Position numbers and translations under genes: made by a program. Below are positions 1-7,345 of a DNA stretch of 18,686 nucleotides, piece after piece (positions within the stretch are counted from its first letter, which is position 1; every line of letters begins with the position of its first letter). This stretch comes from DATEHG01 sp041691295 (lineage in GTDB: Bacteria > Gemmatimonadota > Gemmatimonadetes > Gemmatimonadales > GWC2-71-9). The notes under the pieces were generated by a model. That model was not told where the DNA came from. It made no database searches and saw only the letters and a list, made by a program, of their open reading frames with translations. The stretch spans positions 1 to 18,686 of the forward strand of contig JBEPVA010000062.1 in the NCBI GenBank assembly GCA_041691295.1, read 5' to 3'.

Positions 1-2307
1 GTGATCGCTTCGCTCGCTCGGCTGCTGCTCCTCGCCCTGACCCTTCCGCCGTCCCATCATCCGGCGCCTCGGCGTGGCGCTCCGACTCCCGAACTTCCCG
101 CCGACAGCTACCTCGATCGCTACGCCGAAGTGAGCCGCCTCCAGCCGGTCCGCAATCAGGTGGCCAGGGTGTCGGGACTCGTGCTCGACCGGGACGTCGG
201 CCACTTCAGGCTGGATGAAGGCACCCTTACTCTGCTCACGCCGGTCGGCGGCAGGACGGTGGGCGCCATTTTCCACGGGCGCGGCACCTTCACATTCGTG
301 CCTCCAAACCCGGTCGAGCGGAATCGGCTGATCCGGTTCGAGAAGCGGGACAGCCTGTCGGATGAATTTGCCGACCTGGTGCTGCTGTTCACCGACACGA
401 CCCTGGCGGAGTTGAACGCTCAGCTCACCTTTGCCCCCGGCCCCGAGCAGCCCAATGCCGGTTCGGTCATCCGCTCGGCCCTCGGCTACCTGGGGGACGA
501 TGGGCACAAGGCGTTCGACCCGGATTTCATGGCGGACTTCCTCAACGGCAGCCGGAGCGGCCAGTTCTCCGCCTACATCGACCGGGTCCGGCACGGCACC
601 CTGCTGTACAGCCTCAATCCCGCCGAGACTGAAAGCGTGCGGCTCTGGGGCATGAAGCTGCACGGCTTCTATACCCGGGATGCCGAAGTCATCACCCAGT
701 TTCCCGCCCGCGGATACACCCCCGATCCGCGAAGTCACGCCGAGCGGCGCAATCGGGTCGAGGTCGGGGCCTATCGGATCGAGGCGTGGCTGCCCCAGAA
801 CGGCGGCGGCGACCTTGCCTGGTCGGCTGCGGCCCACCTCGACCTGGCCGCCGTCAACTGGGAGGGGCCCTGGGTGGCGTTCATCCTTAGCGATCGGCTG
901 AAGGCCGATTCGGCCCGGCTCGATGACGGCCGGAGCGCCGCCGTGTTCAAGGGGCGAGACGATGAGCTGCTCTGGATTCGCCTCCCTGAATCATTCACGC
1001 CTGGTACCCGGACCGGCCTGACGCTGTATTACCATGGCGACCTGATCCGGCGGCTGAACCAGTTCTTTGTACTCGAGTCCACCACCGGGTGGTATCCCGT
1101 TTCCCTCGAATACCGGGCCCAGGCCACCTTCGACCTCACCTTCCACGCACCCAGGTGGCTCGATGTGGCCAGCGTGGGCTCGCGGGTCGATTCCACCACC
1201 ACCGATCGGATGACCACCACGCGCTGGCTGACCTCGACCCCGATCCGGAACGCGTCGTTCAACATCGGAAAGTTCGAACGGCTGCAGACCCAGGGCGCCG
1301 CCAGCCCGTCGGTGACCGTGCTCTTCGCCAGTGACGCGCACGGCGGACTCGGCTTCGATGAGCGGCGAATGCGGGATTCAGTGGGCCATGACGTGGCCTC
1401 CGCCCTTGAGTTCTTCCGTGATCGCTACGGCCCCATTCCGGTCAACCACTTCACCGTCACCGAGACCATCTACGGCGAAGGGCAGGCATTTCCCGCCCTC
1501 ATCGACCTCCCCTCGTTCACCTTCCAGCCCAGCGACCGGTTCGGCGAAAACCGCTTCTTCCGTGCCCACGAGGTGGCCCACCAGTGGTGGGGGATCGGGG
1601 TCGACTACGCGACCTACCGCGATCGTTGGCTGAGCGAGGGATTCTCCGATTTCTCGGCCATCTGGTATCTCCAGTCGATGCGCAACGACAACATCGGCTA
1701 CAACGCAACGCTGGCCCATTGGCGCGCCAATATCCTGCTCCACCGCGGCGAGCGCGCACCTCTGTCTCTGGGCCACCGCACCCGCAGCTCGAAGGACGAA
1801 AACGGGTACTGGATCCTGGTCTATGAGAAGGGCGCTTGGGTGCTGCACATGCTCAGGGGGTTACTGCGGGATCTCGACACGATGCAGGAGGACCGGTTTG
1901 GGGGCCTGATGCGCCAGTTCTTCGCCGATCACGTGGGTGGCCGCGCCTCGACCCGGGATTTCCAGGTCGCGGCCGAAAAGGCGTATGGTGGTTCGCTCGC
2001 CTGGTTCTTCGATGAGTGGGTCGACGGGTCGCAGATCCCGACCTACAGGGTGGCCAACCGCGTGGTGGCAACCGACGGGCAGTTCCAGGTTACCCTGCGG
2101 GTCCGGCAGCAGAATGTGCCGGAACAGTTCGAGATGCTGGTGCCGGTTGCGGTCAGCCTCAGCGATCGGAGCGTGGCCCGCTTCCGGGTCCGGGTCGCCG
2201 GTCCGGAAACCCTCGTTGACCTGCCGCTGCTACCGCTCGAACCGGTCAATATCAGGTTCAACGCACTGGAGGGAGTGCTGGCAGAGGTCAAGCTGGAGTC
2301 CTGGTGA
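1..2307 (+). CDS. Secreted M1-family (gluzincin) metallopeptidase
   Basis: The 768-residue protein starts with a GTG at the first base of the window and a hydrophobic stretch (residues 4-16) that looks like a signal peptide, so export is likely. The gluzincin zinc site is clear: HEVAH at 523-527, followed after 18 residues by the third ligand E546 in WLSEGFSDF. A downstream YEKG (Y608) matches the transition-state tyrosine of M1 enzymes. The usual GxMEN exopeptidase motif is replaced by GEGQAF at 492-497, so N-terminal aminopeptidase specificity is uncertain. About 400 N-terminal residues are beta-rich and not recognisable, and the C-terminus after about 690 looks like a beta-sandwich. No upstream sequence is visible, so a start further left cannot be excluded. 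The zinc-peptidase assignment is firm, the substrate is unknown. Confidence 0.85.
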   Translation: MIASLARLLLLALTLPPSHHPAPRRGAPTPELPADSYLDRYAEVSRLQPVRNQVARVSGLVLDRDVGHFRLDEGTLTLLTPVGGRTVGAIFHGRGTFTFVPPNPVERNRLIRFEKRDSLSDEFADLVLLFTDTTLAELNAQLTFAPGPEQPNAGSVIRSALGYLGDDGHKAFDPDFMADFLNGSRSGQFSAYIDRVRHGTLLYSLNPAETESVRLWGMKLHGFYTRDAEVITQFPARGYTPDPRSHAERRNRVEVGAYRIEAWLPQNGGGDLAWSAAAHLDLAAVNWEGPWVAFILSDRLKADSARLDDGRSAAVFKGRDDELLWIRLPESFTPGTRTGLTLYYHGDLIRRLNQFFVLESTTGWYPVSLEYRAQATFDLTFHAPRWLDVASVGSRVDSTTTDRMTTTRWLTSTPIRNASFNIGKFERLQTQGAASPSVTVLFASDAHGGLGFDERRMRDSVGHDVASALEFFRDRYGPIPVNHFTVTETIYGEGQAFPALIDLPSFTFQPSDRFGENRFFRAHEVAHQWWGIGVDYATYRDRWLSEGFSDFSAIWYLQSMRNDNIGYNATLAHWRANILLHRGERAPLSLGHRTRSSKDENGYWILVYEKGAWVLHMLRGLLRDLDTMQEDRFGGLMRQFFADHVGGRASTRDFQVAAEKAYGGSLAWFFDEWVDGSQIPTYRVANRVVATDGQFQVTLRVRQQNVPEQFEMLVPVAVSLSDRSVARFRVRVAGPETLVDLPLLPLEPVNIRFNALEGVLAEVKLESW

Positions 2308-2388
2308 TGCCCCCGACACGAGCCCACTGATCGAACGCTCGTTTGGTAGTAGTAGCGATCACAACCATCGTCGGTTTCTTCACCGTGG

Positions 2389-2417
2389 TTACCACCGCCC
2401 ACAGCAGGAAGTATCTT
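2389..2417 (+). promoter_or_regulatory. Possible promoter giving a near-leaderless E1 transcript
   Basis: TTACCA (2389-2394) and TATCTT (2412-2417) each match the sigma-70 hexamers at four of six positions and are separated by 17 bp. The TATCTT ends only six bases before the ATG at 2424, and no Shine-Dalgarno sequence precedes that ATG. If this is the promoter, the mRNA would begin at or within a few bases of the start codon. This is an inference from a weak match. Confidence 0.3.
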
Positions 2418-2423
2418 AGCCCC

Positions 2424-4550
2424 ATGGCCACTCGAACTCGCCCGCAGCCCAAGTCCGCCAAGGCCCTTTCCAAGGCCGATCTCCTCGACATTTACCGCCT
2501 GATGTACCTCTCGCGCCGGATCGACGATCGCGAGATCCAGCTCAAGCGCCAGAACAAGATCTTCTTCCAGATTTCCGGGGCCGGACACGAGGCAATCCTC
2601 GCCGCCGCCTCCAAGGTGCTCCGCCCTGCCTACGACTGGTTCTACACCTACTATCGCGATCGCGCCCTCTGCCTCGGCTTGGGCATGACCCCGACCGAAC
2701 AGCTGCTCAGCGCCGTCGCCGCCGCCGACGATCCCAACAGCGGTGGCCGCCAGATGCCTTCGCACTGGGGTCACAAGGACCTCAACATCGTCTCGGCGTC
2801 GAGCCCGACCGGCACCCAGTTCCTCCAGGCCGTCGGGTGCGCCGAGGCGTGGCTGCGGTATAGCAGGGTGCCCGCCATGGCGGAGTACGTCTACGGCCCC
2901 CATGGCGATGAAGTCGTGCTCTGCACCTCCGGAGACGGCACCACCAGCGAAGGCGAGTTCTGGGAGTCGCTCAATTCGGCATCCAATCTCAAGCTGCCGG
3001 TCGTCTACCTGATCGAGGACAACAAGTACGCCATTTCAGTGCCGGTGGAGGTCAACACGGCGGGCGGCTCGATCTCGAAGCTGGTCGCCTCATTTCCCAA
3101 CTTCCTGATCGAGGAAGTCGACGGCTGCGATCCGATTGCCTGTTACGAAGTGATGACCAGGGCCGTCGAGTATGCCCGGGCTCGGAAGGGGCCGGCACTG
3201 GTCCACGCTCACGTCATCCGGCCCTACAGTCATTCGCTGTCGGACGACGAGGTGCTCTACCGCCTTCCTTCCGAGCGCGAGGGCGATGCCGCCAAGGACC
3301 CGCTGATCCGGTTCCCCAGGTACCTGATCGCCGAGGGAATGGCCACCGACGGGGAACTCGAGGCCATCCGGCAGCGGGCCGATGAAGAGGTTTCAGTGGC
3401 AGCCGAGACGGCTCTGGCTTCACCGCAGCCGGCGCTCGATACCGTGTACCACTACGTCTACTCACCCGACGTCGATCCCACCGGCGAGGCGTTCGATACC
3501 GAGGACGATCCCCAGTTCACCGGTGATCCGACCACCATGGTCGACCTGCTCAACGGCTGCCTCAAGGACGAGATGGCGCGGGACCCTCGAATCGTGGTCT
3601 TTGGCCAGGACGTGGCCGATGCCAGCCGCGAGGAATCGCTGCCGTCGGTCAAGGGCAAGGGCGGCGTCTTCAAGGTGACCTGGGGATTGCAGCGCGCCTT
3701 TGGCAGCGACCGGGTCTACAACAGCCCGCTGGCCGAGGCCAACATCGTCGGCCGGGCCATTGGACTCGCCACGCGCGGGCTCAAGCCGGTCGTCGAGATC
3801 CAGTTCTTCGATTACATCTGGCCGGCCTACATGCAGCTGCGTGATGAGCTGGCCCTGATGCGCTGGCGGTCGAACAACGCCTTTGCCTCACCGGTGGTCG
3901 TGCGCGTCACCTACGGCGGATACCTCAAGGGTGGCGCCGTGTATCACAGCCAGACCGGCGCCGCAATCTTCACCGGCGTGCCGGGTCTTCGCGTCGTCTG
4001 TCCGGCCACTGCGCTCGATGCCAACGGTCTGCTCCGCACCGCCATCCGCTGCGAGGATCCGGTCATCTTCCTCGAGCACAAACATCTTTACCGGCAGACC
4101 TACAACAAGGCGCCCAATCCCGGCCCCAACTTCATGATCCCGCTGGGCAAGGCCCGGGTCGTAAAGGAAGGCACCGATCTCACCGTGATCACCTATGGGG
4201 CCGTGGTGCAGCGGGCGCTCACCGCGGCCAAGGAAGTCGAGGAACAGCACGGCATCAGCGTGGAAGTCATCGACCTGCGTTCGCTCTCGCCGGTCGACTG
4301 GGATTGCCTGTTCCACTCGGTCCGGAAGACCAGCCGGGTCATCGTGGCCTATGAGGATTCGCTGTCGTGGGGCTACGGGTCCGAGATTGCGGCCCGGATC
4401 GGAGAGGAGTTGTTCCTCGAACTCGACGCCCCGGTCCGACGGGTTGCCGCGACCGATACCTTCGTCGCCTACGCTCCCCAGCTCGAGGACGTGATCCTGC
4501 CCCAGGTCGAGCATCTCCGCTCGGCCATGCTCGAGGTGGCGCGCTTCTAG
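2424..4550 (+). CDS. Fused 2-oxo-acid dehydrogenase E1 alpha/beta subunit
   Basis: This 708-residue protein joins both halves of a thiamine-diphosphate E1 decarboxylase. The alpha part (about 20-340) carries the ThDP/Mg motif GDG at 170-172, ending in EDN (N200), and the YYRDR and SHSLSDDE loop sequences typical of E1 alpha. The beta part (about 370-708) carries SPLAEANIVG with the catalytic-type E438 and the usual transketolase C-terminal half. Such fusions are known for branched-chain 2-oxo-acid (or pyruvate) dehydrogenases, which pass an acyl group to E2 lipoamide. I cannot choose the substrate from sequence alone. No E2 or E3 gene is in the window. I prefer the ATG at 2424 over an in-frame GTG at 2343 because the extra 27 residues are not family-like. 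The FHA gene follows 19 bp later and is probably cotranscribed. Confidence 0.88.
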   Translation: MATRTRPQPKSAKALSKADLLDIYRLMYLSRRIDDREIQLKRQNKIFFQISGAGHEAILAAASKVLRPAYDWFYTYYRDRALCLGLGMTPTEQLLSAVAAADDPNSGGRQMPSHWGHKDLNIVSASSPTGTQFLQAVGCAEAWLRYSRVPAMAEYVYGPHGDEVVLCTSGDGTTSEGEFWESLNSASNLKLPVVYLIEDNKYAISVPVEVNTAGGSISKLVASFPNFLIEEVDGCDPIACYEVMTRAVEYARARKGPALVHAHVIRPYSHSLSDDEVLYRLPSEREGDAAKDPLIRFPRYLIAEGMATDGELEAIRQRADEEVSVAAETALASPQPALDTVYHYVYSPDVDPTGEAFDTEDDPQFTGDPTTMVDLLNGCLKDEMARDPRIVVFGQDVADASREESLPSVKGKGGVFKVTWGLQRAFGSDRVYNSPLAEANIVGRAIGLATRGLKPVVEIQFFDYIWPAYMQLRDELALMRWRSNNAFASPVVVRVTYGGYLKGGAVYHSQTGAAIFTGVPGLRVVCPATALDANGLLRTAIRCEDPVIFLEHKHLYRQTYNKAPNPGPNFMIPLGKARVVKEGTDLTVITYGAVVQRALTAAKEVEEQHGISVEVIDLRSLSPVDWDCLFHSVRKTSRVIVAYEDSLSWGYGSEIAARIGEELFLELDAPVRRVAATDTFVAYAPQLEDVILPQVEHLRSAMLEVARF

Positions 4551-4569
4551 GCGCCACCGTGCGCCGCCA

Positions 4570-5448
4570 GTGACCGAGCGCCCCCGCCGGACCACCGGGA
4601 GCGGCGTGGTGCCGCTGGCCACCCTTCGCATTACCAATGGCGCCCTCGAAGGGCTTGTGCTTCCCATCTATGAACTCCCGGTCATCATCGGCCGGGGTGA
4701 AGACAACGAGATCGTCCTCCCCGGAGAGCAGGTCAGTCACATTCATGCCCGCCTCGATGCCCGGGACGGGGCCTGGTACCTGGCCGACATGGGCTCGACC
4801 CACGGGACCTTCATTCACGGCCGCCAGCTCACCTCGGAAAGCCGGCTGCCCGCCGAAGCCAGCGTGCGGTTCGGCGAGGTCGACCTGATCTTCTCGCCAT
4901 CCACCAATGCGGGATGGCGCAGTCATGTCGCCCGGCGCAGCACCGGCAAGATGGTGCTGATCGACGATGTTGAGCCGGCCGCCGGTCGTTCGAGAATCAA
5001 GGAATGGGTCCGCCGCTACTGGCTGGCCGAGGTAATCGGGACTCTCGCCGCAGTCGGAGGCTCATGGCTGCTGGACCGGCTGACTCATAATCCGATCGCC
5101 GCGGCGTACGGCGGCTCGATCGGCGAGTCGATCGGCTTCTACGGGGTGATCACGCTCAAGCAGATGGTGGCCGACGCCCATGCTGCGGGACGCCGGCAGG
5201 CCCCCTATGACGCGGCCGGTGCCTTGTCGACGACTCGCGCGATCCTGATGGAGTTCGGCCCCGCCGAATTGATCGACGCGGGATTGCTGCGGCCGCTCCT
5301 GATGGGCCTCGGGACCCAGTTCTTGGGCCGCGAACTGGGGGTCTTGGCGGGCAAACTGCTGGCCGACGTGGGATTCTACGTGCCGGTCATTCTGAGCTAC
5401 GAAATTCGCCGCAAACGCGAGCAGGCAGGCCCCGCGGCCAGGGACTGA
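4570..5448 (+). CDS. FHA-domain protein with C-terminal membrane region
   Basis: The 292-residue product has an N-terminal forkhead-associated domain (about 19-105), a phosphothreonine-binding module. The signature GRG (G41-R42), S56-x-x-H59 and the STHGTF segment (76-81) are visible; the usual asparagine before GT is histidine. After a short basic linker, residues from about 146 to 285 form several hydrophobic segments ending in ADVGFYVPVILSYE and a basic tail. I do not recognise that membrane domain by name. Start is GTG, 19 bp behind the E1 stop, without a clear ribosome-binding site, which suggests translational or transcriptional coupling to E1. Its position suggests that it reads a phosphorylation signal connected with the dehydrogenase, but no partner is shown by the sequence. 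Confidence 0.8.
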   Translation: MTERPRRTTGSGVVPLATLRITNGALEGLVLPIYELPVIIGRGEDNEIVLPGEQVSHIHARLDARDGAWYLADMGSTHGTFIHGRQLTSESRLPAEASVRFGEVDLIFSPSTNAGWRSHVARRSTGKMVLIDDVEPAAGRSRIKEWVRRYWLAEVIGTLAAVGGSWLLDRLTHNPIAAAYGGSIGESIGFYGVITLKQMVADAHAAGRRQAPYDAAGALSTTRAILMEFGPAELIDAGLLRPLLMGLGTQFLGRELGVLAGKLLADVGFYVPVILSYEIRRKREQAGPAARD

Positions 5449-5462
5449 AAATCCGACAATAC

Positions 5463-5482
5463 CCCGGCAGGCAGGTGCCGGG
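5463..5482 (+). terminator. GC hairpin after the FHA gene
   Basis: A perfect 7-bp inverted repeat, CCCGGCA-GGCAGG-TGCCGGG, lies 14 bp after the FHA stop codon. It has no T-run behind it, so it may be a weak or Rho-assisted terminator or simply an mRNA 3' stabilising hairpin. Confidence 0.35.
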
Positions 5483-5576
5483 AGCCGTCCACCCGGCTAT
5501 CTTGCCTCATACCCCGATACAGAATGCCGGCGGTATCTGCGCTGGCAGGCAGTCGAGCACACGGTCCGAGCTCGGG

Positions 5577-5598
5577 TTTTCGATGTTCTTGTCGAAAA
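5577..5598. repeat. Inverted repeat TTTTCGA-N8-TCGAAAA
   Basis: A perfect 7-bp inverted repeat with an 8-bp spacer lies in the 241-bp spacer before the desaturase. It is AT-rich against a GC-rich background and could be an operator or a hairpin. No poly-T tail follows, which argues against an intrinsic terminator. Confidence 0.35.
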
Positions 5599-5641
5599 AC
5601 GTGCTGTCAGGACTGGCAGGATCGTCTGTTGCATAGACCAG

Positions 5642-5662
5642 CGAATCCGGACGATTCGAATC
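5642..5662. promoter_or_regulatory. Operator-like cluster of CGAATC half-sites before the desaturase
   Basis: The segment contains CGAATC, five bases, then GATTCGAATC. The first and second half-sites form a perfect 6-bp inverted repeat, and the last ten bases are themselves a perfect palindrome. It ends 28 bp before the GTG of the desaturase gene, a position expected of a repressor site. The regulator is unknown. Confidence 0.4.
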
Positions 5663-5689
5663 GGCCGCCCAACCTTTTGCCCCGGATGA

Positions 5690-6895
5690 GTGAAACGCTT
5701 GATTTCAGCCAAGACCAGGCCCCGTCCGGGACGAGCATCACCGAAGGCCGGCCAGGCGCAAGGTCCGGCTGGCGCCAGTGAGCCCGTCGCGGCCCGCCAC
5801 AAGATCCGCTTCACCAGCCGCGAGTCGGCCGCTTTCATCGTTGAACTCCGCTCCGAGGCGGCCCGCTGGTTCACCGCGGCCGGCAAGTCGGACAAGGCCA
5901 ACCTCGCGATGTATCTCAAGACCGTCCTGATGCTCGGGGTGCTCGGCGGCGGGTACATCCTGCTGCTGACCCGGAGCCTCAGCGACGGGGCCGCTATCGG
6001 CACCCTGGTCCTGATGGGTGTGGCCATGGCAGGGATCGGGTTCTGCGTGGCGCATGACGCGCTGCATGGCGCCTACTCCTCCAAGCCCTGGGTCAACACC
6101 GCCCTCGGCGGCTCCTTCGATCTGCTCGGCGCCAACAGTTACATGTGGAAGATCACCCACAACGTCATCCACCATACCTATACCAACATCCACGGCGTCG
6201 ACGAGGATCTCTCGGTGTCGCCGCTGCTGCGGCTGTCACCAGACGCCTCCCGCCTCGGCATCCACCGTTTCCAGCACTGGTACGCGCTCGCCGCCTACAG
6301 CACGAGCACCCTGTTCTGGGTGTTCGTCAAGGACTTCAAGTATTTCCTCCGTCGCGATCTTGCCAAGTCCCAGCGGGCCGGACACCAGCCCGGCGCCATC
6401 GCCTGGCTGCTGACCAGCAAGGTGGTCTACCTCGGCTACGCCCTGGCACTTCCACTGGCCCTGATTGCCCGGCCTTGGTGGCAGATCCTGGCCGGATTTG
6501 TCCTGATGCATCTGGTGGCGGGAGTCATTCTGGGAGTCGTCTTCCAGCTGGCCCACGTGGTGGAGGGTACCTCTCATTTGTTGCCGGACTCCAATGGCGT
6601 CATGGAGCATGATTGGGCGGTGCATGAGATGCTGACCACCGCCAATTTCGCCTGCCGCAATCCGGCGGTGACTTGGTTTGTGGGCGGGCTCAATCACCAG
6701 ATCGAGCACCATCTCTTTCCCAAGGTCTGCAGCGTCCACTACCCGCATTTGAGTTCGATCGTCCGGTCAGTCGCTGCCCGCCACGGGATCGAGTACCACG
6801 AGCACCAGACGGTATGGCAGGCGTGGAAGTCACACTTCCGGACCCTGCGCACGCTGGGCCGCCAGGATCAGCTGGAGGTGGCGTCAGCCGCCTGA
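5690..6895 (+). CDS. Membrane fatty-acid (acyl-CoA type) desaturase
   Basis: A 401-residue member of the membrane desaturase family that inserts double bonds into acyl chains using a di-iron centre. All three histidine boxes are present: HDALH at 122-126, HNVIHH at 157-162 and HQIEHH at 336-341. The third box in the form HQIEHHLFP is typical of the DesA/linoleoyl-CoA and front-end desaturase group. Hydrophobic pairs flank the boxes (about 82-120 and 230-290). The start is unsettled: GTG 5690 directly follows an in-frame TGA, and the first 32 residues are R/P/A-rich and unlike the family, whose similarity starts near residue 38 (HKIRFTSRESAAF). An overlapping ATG at 5686 opens a different 31-codon frame. 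The gene is bounded downstream by an intrinsic terminator and looks monocistronic. Confidence 0.88.
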   Translation: MKRLISAKTRPRPGRASPKAGQAQGPAGASEPVAARHKIRFTSRESAAFIVELRSEAARWFTAAGKSDKANLAMYLKTVLMLGVLGGGYILLLTRSLSDGAAIGTLVLMGVAMAGIGFCVAHDALHGAYSSKPWVNTALGGSFDLLGANSYMWKITHNVIHHTYTNIHGVDEDLSVSPLLRLSPDASRLGIHRFQHWYALAAYSTSTLFWVFVKDFKYFLRRDLAKSQRAGHQPGAIAWLLTSKVVYLGYALALPLALIARPWWQILAGFVLMHLVAGVILGVVFQLAHVVEGTSHLLPDSNGVMEHDWAVHEMLTTANFACRNPAVTWFVGGLNHQIEHHLFPKVCSVHYPHLSSIVRSVAARHGIEYHEHQTVWQAWKSHFRTLRTLGRQDQLEVASAA

Positions 6896-6897
6896 TC

Positions 6898-6929
6898 GAT
6901 TGCGGGATTGTTGGATTGCAGGATTTGGG
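6898..6929. repeat. Octamer tandem repeat (GATTGCGG-like, 4 units)
   Basis: Four consecutive 8-bp units, GATTGCGG, GATTGTTG, GATTGCAG and GATTTGGG, begin two bases after the desaturase stop codon. The first four bases (GATT) are invariant. Confidence 0.75.
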
Positions 6930-6969
6930 GGCGGTCTTCGAGGAAGTTTCGCGAGGCCGCCCATTTTTT
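6930..6969 (+). terminator. Intrinsic terminator after the desaturase
   Basis: GGCGGTC (6930-6936) pairs with GGCCGCC (6955-6961), including one G-U pair, and the stem can be extended by TTCG with CGAG. The right arm is followed after two bases by six T residues (6964-6969). This fits a Rho-independent terminator for the desaturase gene. Confidence 0.7.
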
Positions 6970-7243
6970 GGCCGGACGTTTGATTCGCGCGACCTTCGTC
7001 TCCCATCTCCCATCTCCCGTCTCTTCTCTACTCGACTGAATTGTGATCCCAGATCGCGAGACAGACACACTTTCGTCGATTCCCGGTCACTACCATCGCT
7101 GGTAGTACCCCTCCGGACTCGGATCCTCGATTGGCTTGACGTCAATCCGGAAACGGAGCGGAAGGGCAGGATTATCCAGGGCAGAACCACATGAGCGGGC
7201 CTTCAGATCTCACTGCTTTTACTTATTTCAAGGACCGGGAATT
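6970..7243. other. Spacer with repeats, small inverted repeats and a possible leader ORF
   Basis: No convincing protein gene is seen here; open frames in this stretch lack family-like features. It holds a heptamer repeat (6998-7025), a 7-bp inverted repeat ACTACCA-TCGC-TGGTAGT (7089-7106), the 10-bp palindrome TTGACGTCAA (7136-7145) and an 18-codon ATG frame at 7191-7247 whose TGA overlaps the TTG start of the next gene. A promoter for the downstream pair must lie here, but I cannot place it confidently. Confidence 0.5.
6998..7025. repeat. Heptamer tandem repeat (GTCTCCC/ATCTCCC, 4 units)
   Basis: Four 7-bp units, GTCTCCC, ATCTCCC, ATCTCCC and GTCTCTT, are arranged head to tail in the spacer. 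Confidence 0.75.
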
Positions 7244-7345
7244 TTGAATCGTTTTCGCACTCGTCGAGCAGTAGTGTAGGCCTTCGCCATCTTCCTGACC
7301 GCTTGCGGGGGGGGAGGACTGACCTCACCTGACGTCAAAGCGCTG
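7244..7345 (+). other. Lipoprotein signal-peptide segment interrupted by an amber codon
   Basis: In the same frame as the gene at 7346, a TTG at 7244 with AAGGA nine bases upstream opens MNRFRTRRAVV, then TAG (7277-7279), then AFAIFLTACGGGG. Apart from the TAG this is a textbook lipoprotein leader: basic n-region, hydrophobic core and lipobox LTAC with the cysteine as codon 21. The frame then continues without interruption into the downstream coding sequence. The TAG is therefore a nonsense mutation, a sequencing error or a read-through codon. An 8-G run (7307-7314) follows the cysteine. Confidence 0.7.

Noticed and set aside
5653..5662. GATTCGAATC resembling a tRNA T-loop
   Set aside because: The flanking bases do not pair into a 5-bp T-stem and no acceptor, D or anticodon arms can be placed upstream.
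6673..7194. Open frames on both strands across the desaturase 3' end and spacer
   Set aside because: They cross an intrinsic terminator and two tandem repeats and have R/P/S-rich translations without motifs.
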